Assembly: GCA_028289345.1 (NCBI GenBank)
Contig: JANQQL010000050.1
Span: 390,370-454,369, forward strand
Origin: Planctomycetota bacterium
GTDB lineage: Bacteria > Planctomycetota > B15-G4 > SIAN01
DNA: 64,000 nucleotides
Direction: 5' to 3'
The first letter of the stretch is position 1, and each line of letters opens with the position of its first letter. A program made the translations under genes and the position numbers. This document shows positions 29,573 through 38,528 of the stretch, one piece after another. The notes beneath the pieces were generated by a model that saw nothing but the letters and a program-made list of their open reading frames with translations, was not told the DNA's origin and did no database searches.

Positions 29573-30754
29573 TCACGACCCGTTGCGCCATCGCAGACTC
29601 GCGACACACTCCACGTGGGGCGTGCGTGGGAACAAGTCGACCGGCTGAATCGACTCTAGCTGGTAGCGATCCGCCAGCGCCTCGATGTCTCGCAGCAGCG
29701 TGACGGGGTTGCAGGAGATGTACACCAGATGCGGCGCGGGGCCGCGTTGCAGGCCGATCCGAACCATTTCGTCCAGCCCCTTGCGCGGCGGGTCGACGAT
29801 CACGGCGTCCGAAGGCGGCGCCTGCAGGAGGCCGTGGGCGGCGTCCATGGCGCAGAAGGAAATGCGGTCGCTCAGACCGTTGTCCTTGGCGTTGCGTTGG
29901 CCATCGCGCACGGCAATCTTGCTTTGCTCCACGCAAAACAGCTTGGCACCGGCGGCGGCGAGTCGGAGACCGAGGGGAGCCCAGCCGGAATAGAGCTCGG
30001 TGATCGTCTTGTTGGCAACCGGTTCGAGCAGCTCCCGGGCCACGCGATACACGGTTTCCGCATCGGTGTGGTTGCTCTGGGAGAACGAAGTCAAAGAGGT
30101 TTGCACTTGAAGGCCGTCGAAGGTCTCGGGCAGGCGTCCTTCTCCGTGGAGGACCCGAGTGACTTTGCCGAAGAAGGCGTTCGAAGCCTGGTCGTGGTGG
30201 TTCTCGACGACTCCGACCAGACCGCGCCGACGCATGCCGTAGTAGAGCTTCTGAGCCATCTGCGCGACGCGGCGGTCGTCGGCTCGGCGCACGACCAGTC
30301 CCACCAGAAGGGCTCCCGTTCCTTGCCCCACTCGTGCCGCGAGAGCCCGAAGCACCCCGCTCTGGCGAGCTTCGTGGTACATCGAGACCCGGCATTCCGC
30401 CGCCAGTTCCCGAGCGATCTGCAACAGCTCCACCAACGCCGGATGCTGGATCGCGCACTCTTCCAGGTTGACGATCTCGTGAGTTCCGGCGCGATAGAAG
30501 CCGGCCTGGGGTTCGCCTCGATAGCCGGCGAAGGGCACTTTGAGAGTGGTGCGATAGCCTTCCGGTGCCTGGGCCGAAAGCAGCGGCCGAACGGTCGAGG
30601 AAGCAATGCCGCCGCCTTCGAACAGCGCTCGCAGAGACTGTTCCTTGTCGCGGACCTCGGCTTCGTAGGCCTGGTCCAACGTCTGGCAGCCGCCGCAGGT
30701 TCCGAAGTGGCGGCAGGCGGGGGCCGGCGTGGGCGTGGGGGAAGGGGTCGACAT
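29573..30754 (-). CDS. RlmC/TrmA-family RNA uracil-C5 methyltransferase
   Basis: 393 residues. The iron-sulfur motif is C-x5-C-x2-C near the N-terminus (CRHFGTCGGC) plus a later C in LEECAIQ. Uracil-5-methyltransferase motifs follow: SFSQSNHTDAETVY, VDPPRKGLDEM, and YISCNPVTLLRDI with the catalytic cysteine. There is no TRAM domain, and the length is near that of RlmC. The SAM-binding motif I is unusual: ELYSGWAPLGL where D-L-Y-x-G-x-G-x-F is expected. The target is probably a uridine in rRNA or tRNA, methylated with SAM. ATG 30754 has AGGA upstream and lies ten bases after the thioesterase stop, so it is the last gene of a four-gene operon. Confidence 0.8.
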   Translation of the reverse strand: MSTPSPTPTPAPACRHFGTCGGCQTLDQAYEAEVRDKEQSLRALFEGGGIASSTVRPLLSAQAPEGYRTTLKVPFAGYRGEPQAGFYRAGTHEIVNLEECAIQHPALVELLQIARELAAECRVSMYHEARQSGVLRALAARVGQGTGALLVGLVVRRADDRRVAQMAQKLYYGMRRRGLVGVVENHHDQASNAFFGKVTRVLHGEGRLPETFDGLQVQTSLTSFSQSNHTDAETVYRVARELLEPVANKTITELYSGWAPLGLRLAAAGAKLFCVEQSKIAVRDGQRNAKDNGLSDRISFCAMDAAHGLLQAPPSDAVIVDPPRKGLDEMVRIGLQRGPAPHLVYISCNPVTLLRDIEALADRYQLESIQPVDLFPRTPHVECVASLRWRNGS

Positions 30755-30764
30755 CGAATCCTGA

Positions 30765-31226
30765 CTACCAGCGATGAAACGCGGGATGGCCTTCTTTCAC
30801 CGCCACGAACAGTCCTTGGCAGGTCGCGGTGATCTTGCCTCCGGCTTCGAGAGTTCCGTGCACCGTGGCGCGATCCTCGCTGGATTCTTCGACCCAAGCT
30901 TTCAGGAACACCGGGTCTTTGGTCGGCGTCGGCCGCTCCAAACGAATGGTGTACTCCGCGGTCACCGTGGCCGGAGGATGATCGTCGCCGCGCTGCTTCA
31001 TGAACTGCCAGGCCGCGGTCCAGTTGCAGTGACAGTCCAGCAAGGCACCGATGATGCCGCCATTGAGCATTCCCGGGAACGCTTCGTGGTGCTCTTGAGG
31101 CTGCCACTCGCAGTGCACCTGATCCCCGTTCACGATGCTCCTGAGCTGCAGTCCCTTGTCGTTGGCGGGGCCGCAGCCGAAGCAGCGCATCGTGGGTGCG
31201 TGTTGTTCCTGAAGAGATTGGGTCAT
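30765..31226 (-). CDS. Hotdog-fold thioesterase (PaaI-like)
   Basis: 153 residues. The opening MRCFGCGPANDKGLQLR is the usual start of PaaI-like thioesterases. The hotdog helix follows in HEAFPGMLNGGIIGALLDCH, where the G-G-I-I-G-x-L-x-D pattern holds the active-site region. Strands then follow (ATVTAEYTIRLERPTP). It would hydrolyse an acyl-CoA thioester; the substrate is unknown. The ATG overlaps the stop of the upstream PHP lipoprotein gene (ATGA), showing translational coupling. Confidence 0.82.
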   Translation of the reverse strand: MTQSLQEQHAPTMRCFGCGPANDKGLQLRSIVNGDQVHCEWQPQEHHEAFPGMLNGGIIGALLDCHCNWTAAWQFMKQRGDDHPPATVTAEYTIRLERPTPTKDPVFLKAWVEESSEDRATVHGTLEAGGKITATCQGLFVAVKEGHPAFHRW

Positions 31227-33394
31227 GGCGATTCCTCCGGAGGGGGAGCGAGTCGTTCAAGATAGCGAGTGATCTCGGGAGGGAGGTCGAGGGGGCGCAC
31301 GATTGCCAGGAGTTCCTGGCGCCGGGACTCGTGCTCCCGCTCCGGGGCTTGGTCGAGGGAGTGTGCCAGCAGCTGAATGGCCACGGCAGCGTCTCTTGCG
31401 GTCAACGCGGTCCGCAGGGTGGCTTCGTCGCCGAGGTCGGCGATCAATGGTTGCGCTTGGTCGAAGGGAGAGTCGAATCGACCGTTGCCGTCCCGATCCA
31501 GATAGATGGGGTTGGTGGCGGCGATGGTGTAGTCCTCGGCGGTCGGCCACCACGGTCCTTCGATCCCGTCGCCAAGAACGATGCAGACGAGCGTTGCGTC
31601 CCCGCGAGGAGCGGGGAGTTCGACATCGAACAAGCGGTCGAATGGCCGATCCAGGAGGGGCGACAGGGCCCGTTCGTGGGTGAGGATGCCGTTCAGGAAC
31701 ACCATGGCGCGGCGCGGAGAGACCCAAGAGGGCGCGGCCACCCGAAGTCGAACCGTTACCGAACCATCGCCAAGGGCCACCACGTCCCCGGGGCGGGCGC
31801 CCTGGTTGACCCACACGTCTGCGAAGATGCCCATGCTGACCGACGGGCGCCCTTCCAGGAATGCCGCGCAAGCCTCGTCCACCGGGATCTTCGACGGATG
31901 CTCTTCGGAAACCGGCACGTAGGTCCGTCCTTGACCCACGATCACCCCGACCGCATGAGAGTCGGAGCTGCCAATCGCCGTCGGGCGAATGCCTCGATTC
32001 AGCAGACCGAACCAGTCGCGGAACGTGCGCAGCGGGTCTTTCTCCAAACTGTCGGAGTTGATCAGCTCGATGGCGTCGAAGGAGAACGGTCGCTGATCCC
32101 GGCGCTGCCCGGAAAGGGGCTTCAGTTCGAAGTGGTCGAAGGGGCTGCGATCTCCCGGCCAGCGGGGGTGATTCAGAATGACCACCTGGGCCCCCAAGTC
32201 CTTGGCTCCTTGGACGACGACGGACCAATCCAGGGTCATGTAATTGGGGATCTCGTCCTTGGGGTTCAGCGGAAACGCGTTGAAGTGTCCATTGTCCGTG
32301 GTGACCTCGTTTCCGGTGACTGCGGTGAACGACTTGTCGAGTTGCAACGAAGTCTGAGCTGGTCGGTAGTCGGTGTTGTGGTTGTGATCCGTGGCGATGG
32401 CTAGTTCTACGCCTTCGCCGGCGAGAGTGACCAGACGCTCTTTGACCGAAGCGTCCCCATGTCCGCTGTGAGTGAAGGTATGGATGTGGGTGTCGCAGGC
32501 GACGTAGCCCGTGGTGTCGACCTCAGGGCTCAAAGTGAGGGTCACTTCGGTCAGGTCGGAACTCGAATCCAGCGCGAAGTCGGCCTCGTCCTTTCCCCAT
32601 TCCACACCACGCGTCGCGTGAACTCGATAGCGACCCGGGAGAAGCTCCATTTCCAGGGTACCGGTCGCGGTATAAGCGATGCCCGGGCGAATGGCGGTCA
32701 GGGGACGCTCGGCGTAGAAGATCTCAGCCGCTTTGCCATAGGGAGAACCGTCGTCGAGGCGGACCGCCAAACGCCCCGGCAGCGGCCGGTTCTCCCGGTC
32801 GCGAATGATGACGCGAACTTTCTTCAGGCCAAGCACTTCGCGGAAAGGCCGAGTCAGCAGACGGATGTCGCCGATCAAGATGTCGTCGCCCTCGCGCTTA
32901 GGCACCAGGGATAGGCGATTCTGGCCGGCCCGCAAAACGCCGGCGGGCAGCGGGAGGTGGAAGGTGCGGCGCTCTGTTCCGGAGGGCAGCTGGGCGATTT
33001 CTCGCTCGTTGATCCACACCATCCAATCCACGTCGACGTCCTGTTGAACCAGGGACAAAGTCCATTCCCGATCGTTGGCCGGACTCGAAAACGAAAGGTC
33101 GAGACGCGCTGCTTCCGGTCTGGCGCCGTAAGCGTCCCACTCCGGCAACTCGCTGTCTCCGAGATGATGGATCCGCGAAGTGATCACCTGGTCGTTGGGG
33201 GGGCTGCAGCCGTGACTCGTCAATGCCCCTAGGCATGCCAGGACCTGGACCCATCGGCCTCCGCGGCGAGCCGGTCCTTCTTCGACGGAGCTCATGGGAA
33301 CCAGCCGCTTCGCGGATGGGGATCCAGGGAGTGTCTCTCTCCGGACGGAGGTCAGAAGCGGGTCTTCTGGCTCGGTCGACGAACTCACCCTCAT
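31223..33394 (-). CDS. CehA/McbA-type PHP-domain metallohydrolase lipoprotein
   Basis: 723 residues if started at ATG 33394, which overlaps the upstream stop as ATGA. An in-frame ATG at 33295 would give a more compact lipoprotein signal (ending L-T-S-H-G-C), so the start is open. The N-terminal 300 residues are beta-rich. The PHP domain then begins with VACDTHIHTFTHSGHGD, followed by AIATDHNHNTDYRP, VVILNHPRWPGD and IGSSDSHAVGV, which supply the metal-binding His/Asp set. The C-terminus is another beta-sandwich plus a helical tail. It is probably a periplasmic phosphoesterase or amidohydrolase with two or three metals; substrate unknown. It is second in the operon. Confidence 0.8.
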   Translation of the reverse strand: MRVSSSTEPEDPLLTSVRRETLPGSPSAKRLVPMSSVEEGPARRGGRWVQVLACLGALTSHGCSPPNDQVITSRIHHLGDSELPEWDAYGARPEAARLDLSFSSPANDREWTLSLVQQDVDVDWMVWINEREIAQLPSGTERRTFHLPLPAGVLRAGQNRLSLVPKREGDDILIGDIRLLTRPFREVLGLKKVRVIIRDRENRPLPGRLAVRLDDGSPYGKAAEIFYAERPLTAIRPGIAYTATGTLEMELLPGRYRVHATRGVEWGKDEADFALDSSSDLTEVTLTLSPEVDTTGYVACDTHIHTFTHSGHGDASVKERLVTLAGEGVELAIATDHNHNTDYRPAQTSLQLDKSFTAVTGNEVTTDNGHFNAFPLNPKDEIPNYMTLDWSVVVQGAKDLGAQVVILNHPRWPGDRSPFDHFELKPLSGQRRDQRPFSFDAIELINSDSLEKDPLRTFRDWFGLLNRGIRPTAIGSSDSHAVGVIVGQGRTYVPVSEEHPSKIPVDEACAAFLEGRPSVSMGIFADVWVNQGARPGDVVALGDGSVTVRLRVAAPSWVSPRRAMVFLNGILTHERALSPLLDRPFDRLFDVELPAPRGDATLVCIVLGDGIEGPWWPTAEDYTIAATNPIYLDRDGNGRFDSPFDQAQPLIADLGDEATLRTALTARDAAVAIQLLAHSLDQAPEREHESRRQELLAIVRPLDLPPEITRYLERLAPPPEESP

Positions 33395-34377
33395 GACTCG
33401 GCGCCGGGTTCATCGCTAAGAATGTCGACCAAGACCTCGGCGCTGGCGTTGGCTCCACAAAGGACCACCGCGACCGTTCCTGTCGAGGAAGAAAGGTCGG
33501 CACGGCGGCACGCGGCCACTGCCATCGCCGCCGCCCCTTCGATCACCAGGTGATGGTGATGAAGGACATCGCGAAACGCGGTGCGAATCTCTTCCTCCGG
33601 GACCAAGAGGAATTCGTCGATCACTTGGCGCGCCAGGCCGAAGGTGATGGAGCCGGCTTCGACGCCGCCCGCAGTTCCGTCCGAAAGGGTCGGCAAGGAC
33701 GGAAGATCGAGAAGTTCTCCTGCTTCCAGGGAATGAGCAAGCACTGCCGAGTTGGACGGAGAGCAAGCGATGACTTTGACGGAAGGCCTTCGGGCTTTCA
33801 GACCCACACCGATCCCGCTGACGAGTCCGCCGCCCCCGGTCCCGACCACGACCGTGTCGAGATCCGGGCACTGGCGCAGGAGTTCGATGGCGACCGTTCC
33901 TTGGCCGGCGACCACGTCGGGGTCGTTGTAGGGAGACACGAACGTTCGCTTCTTTTGTTCGGCAAAGCGGCGGGCTTCGGCTTCGCTTTCGACGCAATCG
34001 TCGCCGTGACGAATGACCTTGGCTCCCAGAGCCGCCATGCGCTCGACCTTCTGGGCGCAGGCTTGATGGGGGACAAAGACCGTCGCGGTGGAGTCGCACA
34101 GTCGAATCGCGTGGGCGACGGCGGCGCCGTGATTGCCTGTCGATGCCGCCACCACCCCCTGGGCCCGGCTTGCTTCGTCCAAAGAAAGCACCTTGTTCAA
34201 CGCGCCGCGGACTTTGAAAGAGCCGGTGTGCTGGAGGTTCTCGCATTTCAGCGCGACCTGGGCTCCCGTGGATTCCTCGAGCAGAGGAGACGGAAGCAAT
34301 GGCGTCTCGATCAAGTACGGGCGAATGCGTTGCTCGGCGGCGTCGATCGCGTGGACGAGGGGGGAGAGATCCGTCAT
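33391..34377 (-). CDS. PLP-dependent threonine/serine dehydratase-like enzyme
   Basis: 328 residues, fold-type II PLP enzyme. The PLP lysine is in HTGSFKVRGALNKV, the substrate loop is STGNHGAAVA, and the phosphate-binding glycines are VVGTGGGGLVSGIG. It lacks the C-terminal ACT-like regulatory domain of biosynthetic IlvA. This points to a catabolic threonine/serine dehydratase or a serine racemase. It would convert L-threonine or L-serine to the 2-oxo acid plus ammonia. First gene of the minus-strand operon, coupled by ATGA to the PHP lipoprotein gene. Confidence 0.82.
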   Translation of the reverse strand: MTDLSPLVHAIDAAEQRIRPYLIETPLLPSPLLEESTGAQVALKCENLQHTGSFKVRGALNKVLSLDEASRAQGVVAASTGNHGAAVAHAIRLCDSTATVFVPHQACAQKVERMAALGAKVIRHGDDCVESEAEARRFAEQKKRTFVSPYNDPDVVAGQGTVAIELLRQCPDLDTVVVGTGGGGLVSGIGVGLKARRPSVKVIACSPSNSAVLAHSLEAGELLDLPSLPTLSDGTAGGVEAGSITFGLARQVIDEFLLVPEEEIRTAFRDVLHHHHLVIEGAAAMAVAACRRADLSSSTGTVAVVLCGANASAEVLVDILSDEPGAES

Positions 34378-34680
34378 CGGAGTGGCTGGGGAGTGAAAGA
34401 GGAGCTCGAAGGGGGATCGCGCCGGGAAATCTCCTGCGAGCAGAATGGTGTGGGCCGGCCATCCGACTCTAACCGTCGAGGCAACCAGGGCAGGGAGGAT
34501 TGACCGGATTGTGGCCCCGCGGGGTTTGCTCGGTGGCAGCGGGCTCCTCGGGGGCGGTCACCGGGACCGCGAGCCCTTTCGCGGCGGGCAGCGCGGAGGG
34601 AGAACGGTCGGCCAACCGTTGCGGAAACGAGTCCTATACTGTCGATGCCTGTCTCTGCGATCGACGCCCGAGAGGATCTG
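34378..34680. promoter_or_regulatory. Divergent promoter region
   Basis: This lies between the dehydratase operon (minus) and the nitroreductase (plus). A -10-like TATACT at 34635-34640 sits 40 bases before the nitroreductase ATG; no matching -35 is seen at the right distance. No other gene or repeat is recognised. Confidence 0.35.
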
Positions 34681-35349
34681 ATGACCGAGCCGTCTTTCAT
34701 CCCGCTTCCCGAATACGAAGAGTACCCGGTGGAAGAAAGTGTCCGCCGTGCTCAGCAGTTCCACCAAGAGGTCGAGCGTCGGCGAACCGTTCGCGACTAC
34801 TCGGACCGAGAGATCTCTCCGGAGATCCTGGAGAGTTGCTTGCGAGCCGCCGGCACCGCGCCGAGTGGCGCGAACCTTCAGCCGTGGCATTTCGTGGTGG
34901 TGCGCGACCCCGAGGTGAAAAAGCAGATTCGCCTGGCCGCCGAAGAGGAAGAGCGCGAGTTCTACGAGAAGCGTGCCCCCCAGGAGTGGCTCGATGCCCT
35001 GGCACCGCTCGGCACCGACGAGAACAAGCCGTTCCTGGAACGGGCTCCGGCACTGATCGCTGTCTTCGCCCAGCGCTTTGGCAACACTGACGACGGCAAG
35101 AAGATCAAGCACTACTACGCGGTCGAATCCGTGGGCCTCGCCACCGGCATCCTGATCACCGCACTCCACCACGCCGGCCTGGCCACCTTGACCCACACCC
35201 CCAGCCCGATGAAGTTCCTCAACGAAATCTTGAAGCGCCCGTCCACCGAGACCCCGTTCCTCCTCCTCGTCGTCGGCTACCCAGAATCGGGCACCGTCGT
35301 CCCCAACATCCAAAAAAAGCCGCTCGACGAGATCGCCACCTTTGTCTGA
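34681..35349 (+). CDS. Nitroreductase-family FMN oxidoreductase
   Basis: 222 residues from ATG 34681, with GAGAGGA just upstream. FMN-binding motifs include VERRRTVRDYSDREI, RAAGTAPSGANLQPWHFVVV (the SGxNxQPW loop) and the end region FLLLVVGYPESG. The helical lid between residues about 85 and 130 resembles that of iodotyrosine deiodinase/BluB-like members more than classic NfsB. It uses FMN and NAD(P)H to reduce an unknown substrate. Its last bases run into a family-1 repeat. Confidence 0.82.
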   Translation: MTEPSFIPLPEYEEYPVEESVRRAQQFHQEVERRRTVRDYSDREISPEILESCLRAAGTAPSGANLQPWHFVVVRDPEVKKQIRLAAEEEEREFYEKRAPQEWLDALAPLGTDENKPFLERAPALIAVFAQRFGNTDDGKKIKHYYAVESVGLATGILITALHHAGLATLTHTPSPMKFLNEILKRPSTETPFLLLVVGYPESGTVVPNIQKKPLDEIATFV

Positions 35350-36835
35350 GATACGGTGCCGCGCACCTGGTCGCCTTTTCGCGGCAGGCAAGTGCCGCAC
35401 ACCGAGCTGCCGCGGAGACGCGACGAAGTGTGCGACACCGTATCCGACACCGTATCGCCGGCTCTTCTCTGCCGTGGTGGCCGTGTTCGCATTTGCCGGT
35501 TGTCAGAAGGGCGCGAGCCCGTCGGCCGAAGCTTTGCCGAACCTGGTGTTCATCACTCTCGATACGACTCGTGCGGATCGCCTGGGGTGTTACGGGTACT
35601 TCCGAGAGACCACGCCGCGACTCGACGAGTTCGCCGAGCAGTGCGTGGTGTTCGACGAGTGCATTACCGTGATGGCGACGACCTTGCCCACCCACGTGTC
35701 GCTGTTCACCGGAACCTACCCCGACGAGCACGGGGTTTTCGCCAACGTCGACCATGGGGGATCGCGATTCCAACCGACTCCCCTCCTGCAGCCGTTTGCC
35801 GAAGTCTGTCGCCAGGAGGGCTACCAGACTGCCGCATTCGTGAGCGCCCTGCCGGTGAAGCGGGGTAGCAGCATGGAGATCGGTTTCGACGTCTACGACG
35901 AGCCGGAAGAGATGCGCCGCAGTTCCGAGGAAACCTCGAACGCGGTGTTGAGCTGGCTGGAAACTCGCGAAACCACCGCCCCTCTTCTGCTCTGGGTTCA
36001 CTACTTCGACGCCCATGCGCCGTACATCGCACCGAAGGAGTACCGGCGCCACTTCAAGTCCAACGACGCGCTGCGCGAGTACCTGGACGAGCGGAGCTTC
36101 CACCCTGAGGCGCGCCGCAAGATGTCCCAGAAGCTGGAAGAGGCAGAGAACGTCAACAATATCTACGACGGGCATGTGCGCTACCAGGACGAACACCTGG
36201 GGCGCTTGCTGGACGCATTGCAGAAACCCGACTCTCGAGCGACCGGCATCCTGGTGATCGGCGATCATGGCGAAGGCCTGTGCCAACACGGCGTCGCTTC
36301 GCATGGCGGTACCTGGCACGAACAATTGCGTGCGCCATTCCTGATGAAGGTTCCCGGGGAAGCGCCCCGTCGAGTGGCGGAAGTCGTTTCGGTGGTCGAT
36401 GCCCTGCCGACGTTCCTGGGCCGGCTGGGTTTGAACCGATTCGACTCCTTCCTCGAGCAGGTCTCTGGACGCGACGTTCTCGCAGACCAGACGGGTCCCG
36501 GAGCTGTGAGCCAAGAGACCGGCCGACAGCTCGGCGATCCGGACTACCGACGCAGTCTCACCACGGAGGACTGGAAGCTCATTTGGGTGGAACGCCCCGC
36601 CCAGCTTCCGGCACTGCAGCTCTTCGACCGTCGCAAGGATCCTCACGAACTTGAAAACCTGGCGGACTCGGAACCGGCGATCGCCCACCGTCTTCTCGAA
36701 AAACTACGCACGGCGCGAAGCCAACACGAAGCTCGCGGTCGTGAACTTCGTGTTGGCGTGGACTCCCCCACCGAGTCATTGACTCCGGAACAGCTCGAGC
36801 AGCTCAAGGCCCTGGGTTACGGGACTGACCGCTGA
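35342..36835 (+). CDS. Second sulfatase-like (alkaline phosphatase superfamily) lipoprotein
   Basis: The lipobox is F-A-F-A-G-C. Metal-site motifs are LDTTRADRLGCYG, HYFDAHAPYIAP and IGDHGEGLCQHG. The nucleophile position reads A-T-T-L-P-T-H-V-S-L-F-T-G, so a threonine replaces the formylglycine cysteine, as in the protein at 6278. The start is a real problem. The frame opens at TTG 35342 inside the previous gene and runs straight through the family-1 repeat; the only later start codons are GTG at 35474, 35477 and 35483, which leave almost no signal peptide. The repeat may have separated the gene from its original start. The core is intact at about 440 residues. Confidence 0.72.
   Translation: MSEIRCRAPGRLFAAGKCRTPSCRGDATKCATPYPTPYRRLFSAVVAVFAFAGCQKGASPSAEALPNLVFITLDTTRADRLGCYGYFRETTPRLDEFAEQCVVFDECITVMATTLPTHVSLFTGTYPDEHGVFANVDHGGSRFQPTPLLQPFAEVCRQEGYQTAAFVSALPVKRGSSMEIGFDVYDEPEEMRRSSEETSNAVLSWLETRETTAPLLLWVHYFDAHAPYIAPKEYRRHFKSNDALREYLDERSFHPEARRKMSQKLEEAENVNNIYDGHVRYQDEHLGRLLDALQKPDSRATGILVIGDHGEGLCQHGVASHGGTWHEQLRAPFLMKVPGEAPRRVAEVVSVVDALPTFLGRLGLNRFDSFLEQVSGRDVLADQTGPGAVSQETGRQLGDPDYRRSLTTEDWKLIWVERPAQLPALQLFDRRKDPHELENLADSEPAIAHRLLEKLRTARSQHEARGRELRVGVDSPTESLTPEQLEQLKALGYGTDR
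35350..35444. repeat. Family-1 palindromic repeat, copy 2
   Basis: The left arm 35350-35386 (starting GATACGGTG) and right arm 35408-35444 (ending CACCGTATC) match at 30 of 37 positions. The right arm, inverted, shares GTGTCGCACACTTCGTCGCG with the copy at 8175. The end CGACACCGTATC is repeated once more at 35445-35456, a short tandem duplication. The element starts right at the nitroreductase stop codon and runs into the 5' end of the sulfatase-like frame. Confidence 0.75.
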
Positions 36836-36874
36836 GGCATTCGCGGTCGACGGCGTGGATCGCGATCAGGGACC

Positions 36875-38224
36875 TCAGCGTTTCTCGCAGTACTTCAAAA
36901 ACTCTTCCTCGACCCCGTCAATACCTACGCCGTACACGTCGAGGAATCCACGATCGATCGCATTCAAGTTGCTTCGCGGCACGGAACCCAGAGTTTTGAG
37001 AAACTGCGGAAACTTGCGTTTTCCGAATCGGCTCTCGCGAAGGAACTCGATGAACAACGCGGCGAGTTTGTAGTTGTAGCGAGCCATGTCTCCGAGCCGC
37101 TGATTGTCCCCCTTGGCGATCAATCCCGGCATGCGAAGCAGCTCCGGAAGCGGCGTCGCTTGGCCGCGCTCGACCATCCCTGAGATCTCGTTGCGGTCGT
37201 TCTTGCTGGTCTCGATGTACTCCGCAACACCCTCCTGGTACCAAGAACCGCCACCATTCAGGTGCAGGCGATTGGCGAAGATCTGATGGGTGGCCTCGTG
37301 AATGTGCACCGGGTCATTGGGGGACTCGTAATAGGTGGCGTAGTAGTCGCGCCAGGCGTGGCCTTTGGTGCGCCGCGCTGCCTCGAGAGTCCAGCCAGCG
37401 ACACTCACGCTGAAGTCGTAGTACTCATCTGCCGTCCGGAACAAGAACACCGGCATCAGCTTGCGCTTGGAGGTTTCCAGGAACGGGTAGATCTTCTGAA
37501 TCTTCTTGTAGTTCTCTTCCATCTTCTTGGCGAAGGACGTCCCCCCGGAAGAATTCGTCAAGATGATGTAGTGCTTGGTGCGAATGGGTTTCTTGAACTC
37601 TTTGCCGCTGGCGCTTTCGGGAGCATGCTCTTCCCATCGCCCCACCGCTTCTTCTTCCGTCCAGTTCGGGTCGTCTGCGGGTCCGTCATAGCGCAGGCCC
37701 TCTTCCAAGAATTGCTGGATGACCTTTCGTTGGCTCTTGCCCGCGGGAGGAGAGCAGTCCACGATCAGCGCGCCGATCTTGTCGTCGAAGACCGTCGTCA
37801 ACAGGTGAGCCGAAGACACCGGTCGCTTGTTTGCCAGGGAATGGCGAGTGCCGTGAACGACCATGCCAAACCCCGCCCGGCCCACCGGCCGGTCCACCAG
37901 CTCGCGCTCCTCCTCGACGAAGTTCTTCTCTTTCCCCCACTGATTTGGGTTCTGGAGCGAGGCGACGAACAGTTGGGCCGCCTCCTCGGGGTCTTTGAAC
38001 GGCCGGTTGAACACCCAGAAGTCGATGTCGCACCGATATTGTCCCAGGTTGGCCGACCAGCTGGCCCGGCAGAGCGATGACGAGGACTCGTTCTGACTCG
38101 CATCTCGGAACTTCTCGGGAAGTCGAATCGAGCATTGGAGGGCGTCGTCGACGTACTCGGCCGAGGTCGACCCTTCTTCACAAACCAAGATCCCCAAGAG
38201 CAGAATGGGAGCGATCGCAATCAT
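36875..38224 (-). CDS. Secreted gluzincin-type metallopeptidase (DUF1570-like)
   Basis: 449 residues from ATG 38224 (GGAG upstream), with an N-terminal signal peptide (MIAIAPILLLGILV). The N-terminal half is a beta-rich domain (CDIDFWVFNRPFKDPEEA). The C-terminal half holds the zinc site HIHEATHQIF, that is H-E-x-x-H, followed 19-22 residues later by WYQEGVAEYIE, the glutamate-bearing helix of gluzincins. The LNGGGSWYQEG wording is typical of DUF1570-like planctomycete proteins. The substrate is unknown. It is convergent with the sulfatase-like gene (39 bases apart) and divergent from the beta-lactamase-fold gene. Confidence 0.75.
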   Translation of the reverse strand: MIAIAPILLLGILVCEEGSTSAEYVDDALQCSIRLPEKFRDASQNESSSSLCRASWSANLGQYRCDIDFWVFNRPFKDPEEAAQLFVASLQNPNQWGKEKNFVEEERELVDRPVGRAGFGMVVHGTRHSLANKRPVSSAHLLTTVFDDKIGALIVDCSPPAGKSQRKVIQQFLEEGLRYDGPADDPNWTEEEAVGRWEEHAPESASGKEFKKPIRTKHYIILTNSSGGTSFAKKMEENYKKIQKIYPFLETSKRKLMPVFLFRTADEYYDFSVSVAGWTLEAARRTKGHAWRDYYATYYESPNDPVHIHEATHQIFANRLHLNGGGSWYQEGVAEYIETSKNDRNEISGMVERGQATPLPELLRMPGLIAKGDNQRLGDMARYNYKLAALFIEFLRESRFGKRKFPQFLKTLGSVPRSNLNAIDRGFLDVYGVGIDGVEEEFLKYCEKR

Positions 38225-38247
38225 CGGAAACTCCGTTCGCTGCAATG

Positions 38248-38340
38248 GCCTGGTGATTCGTCCGAATGATCCATGAAGACGGTTGCGAAAACGGACTTTG
38301 GCCATTCGCCGTCAGTCCTCGTGAATCATCGCACCAGGCC
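38248..38340. repeat. Short family-2 palindromic repeat in a divergent promoter region
   Basis: The ends GGCCTGGTG and CACCAGGCC are inverted repeats. Inside, TCCGAATGATCCATGAAG and GACTTTGGCCATTCGCC followed by TCGTGAATCATCGCACC line up with both ends of the longer copies. It is a deleted version (about 93 bp). The rest of the gap 38225-38528 shows nothing else recognised; promoters of both flanking genes must lie here. Confidence 0.6.
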
Positions 38341-38528
38341 GTTGTGGAATGACCCTGCGGGGAAGCAGGAGTATGCGACAAAGTCGCTGCTGTGGGTGGG
38401 GGAAAGTGTGCCGGATTTAGCGTGGAGAACACGCCCAGGGTTCGCCTGGCCGGGGCGCGGTCGCAACCCAACAGGACGGGCGTTGGCGCGTAGAGACGCG
38501 CAGGGTCTGCGATGAGGAGTGAATTCAA

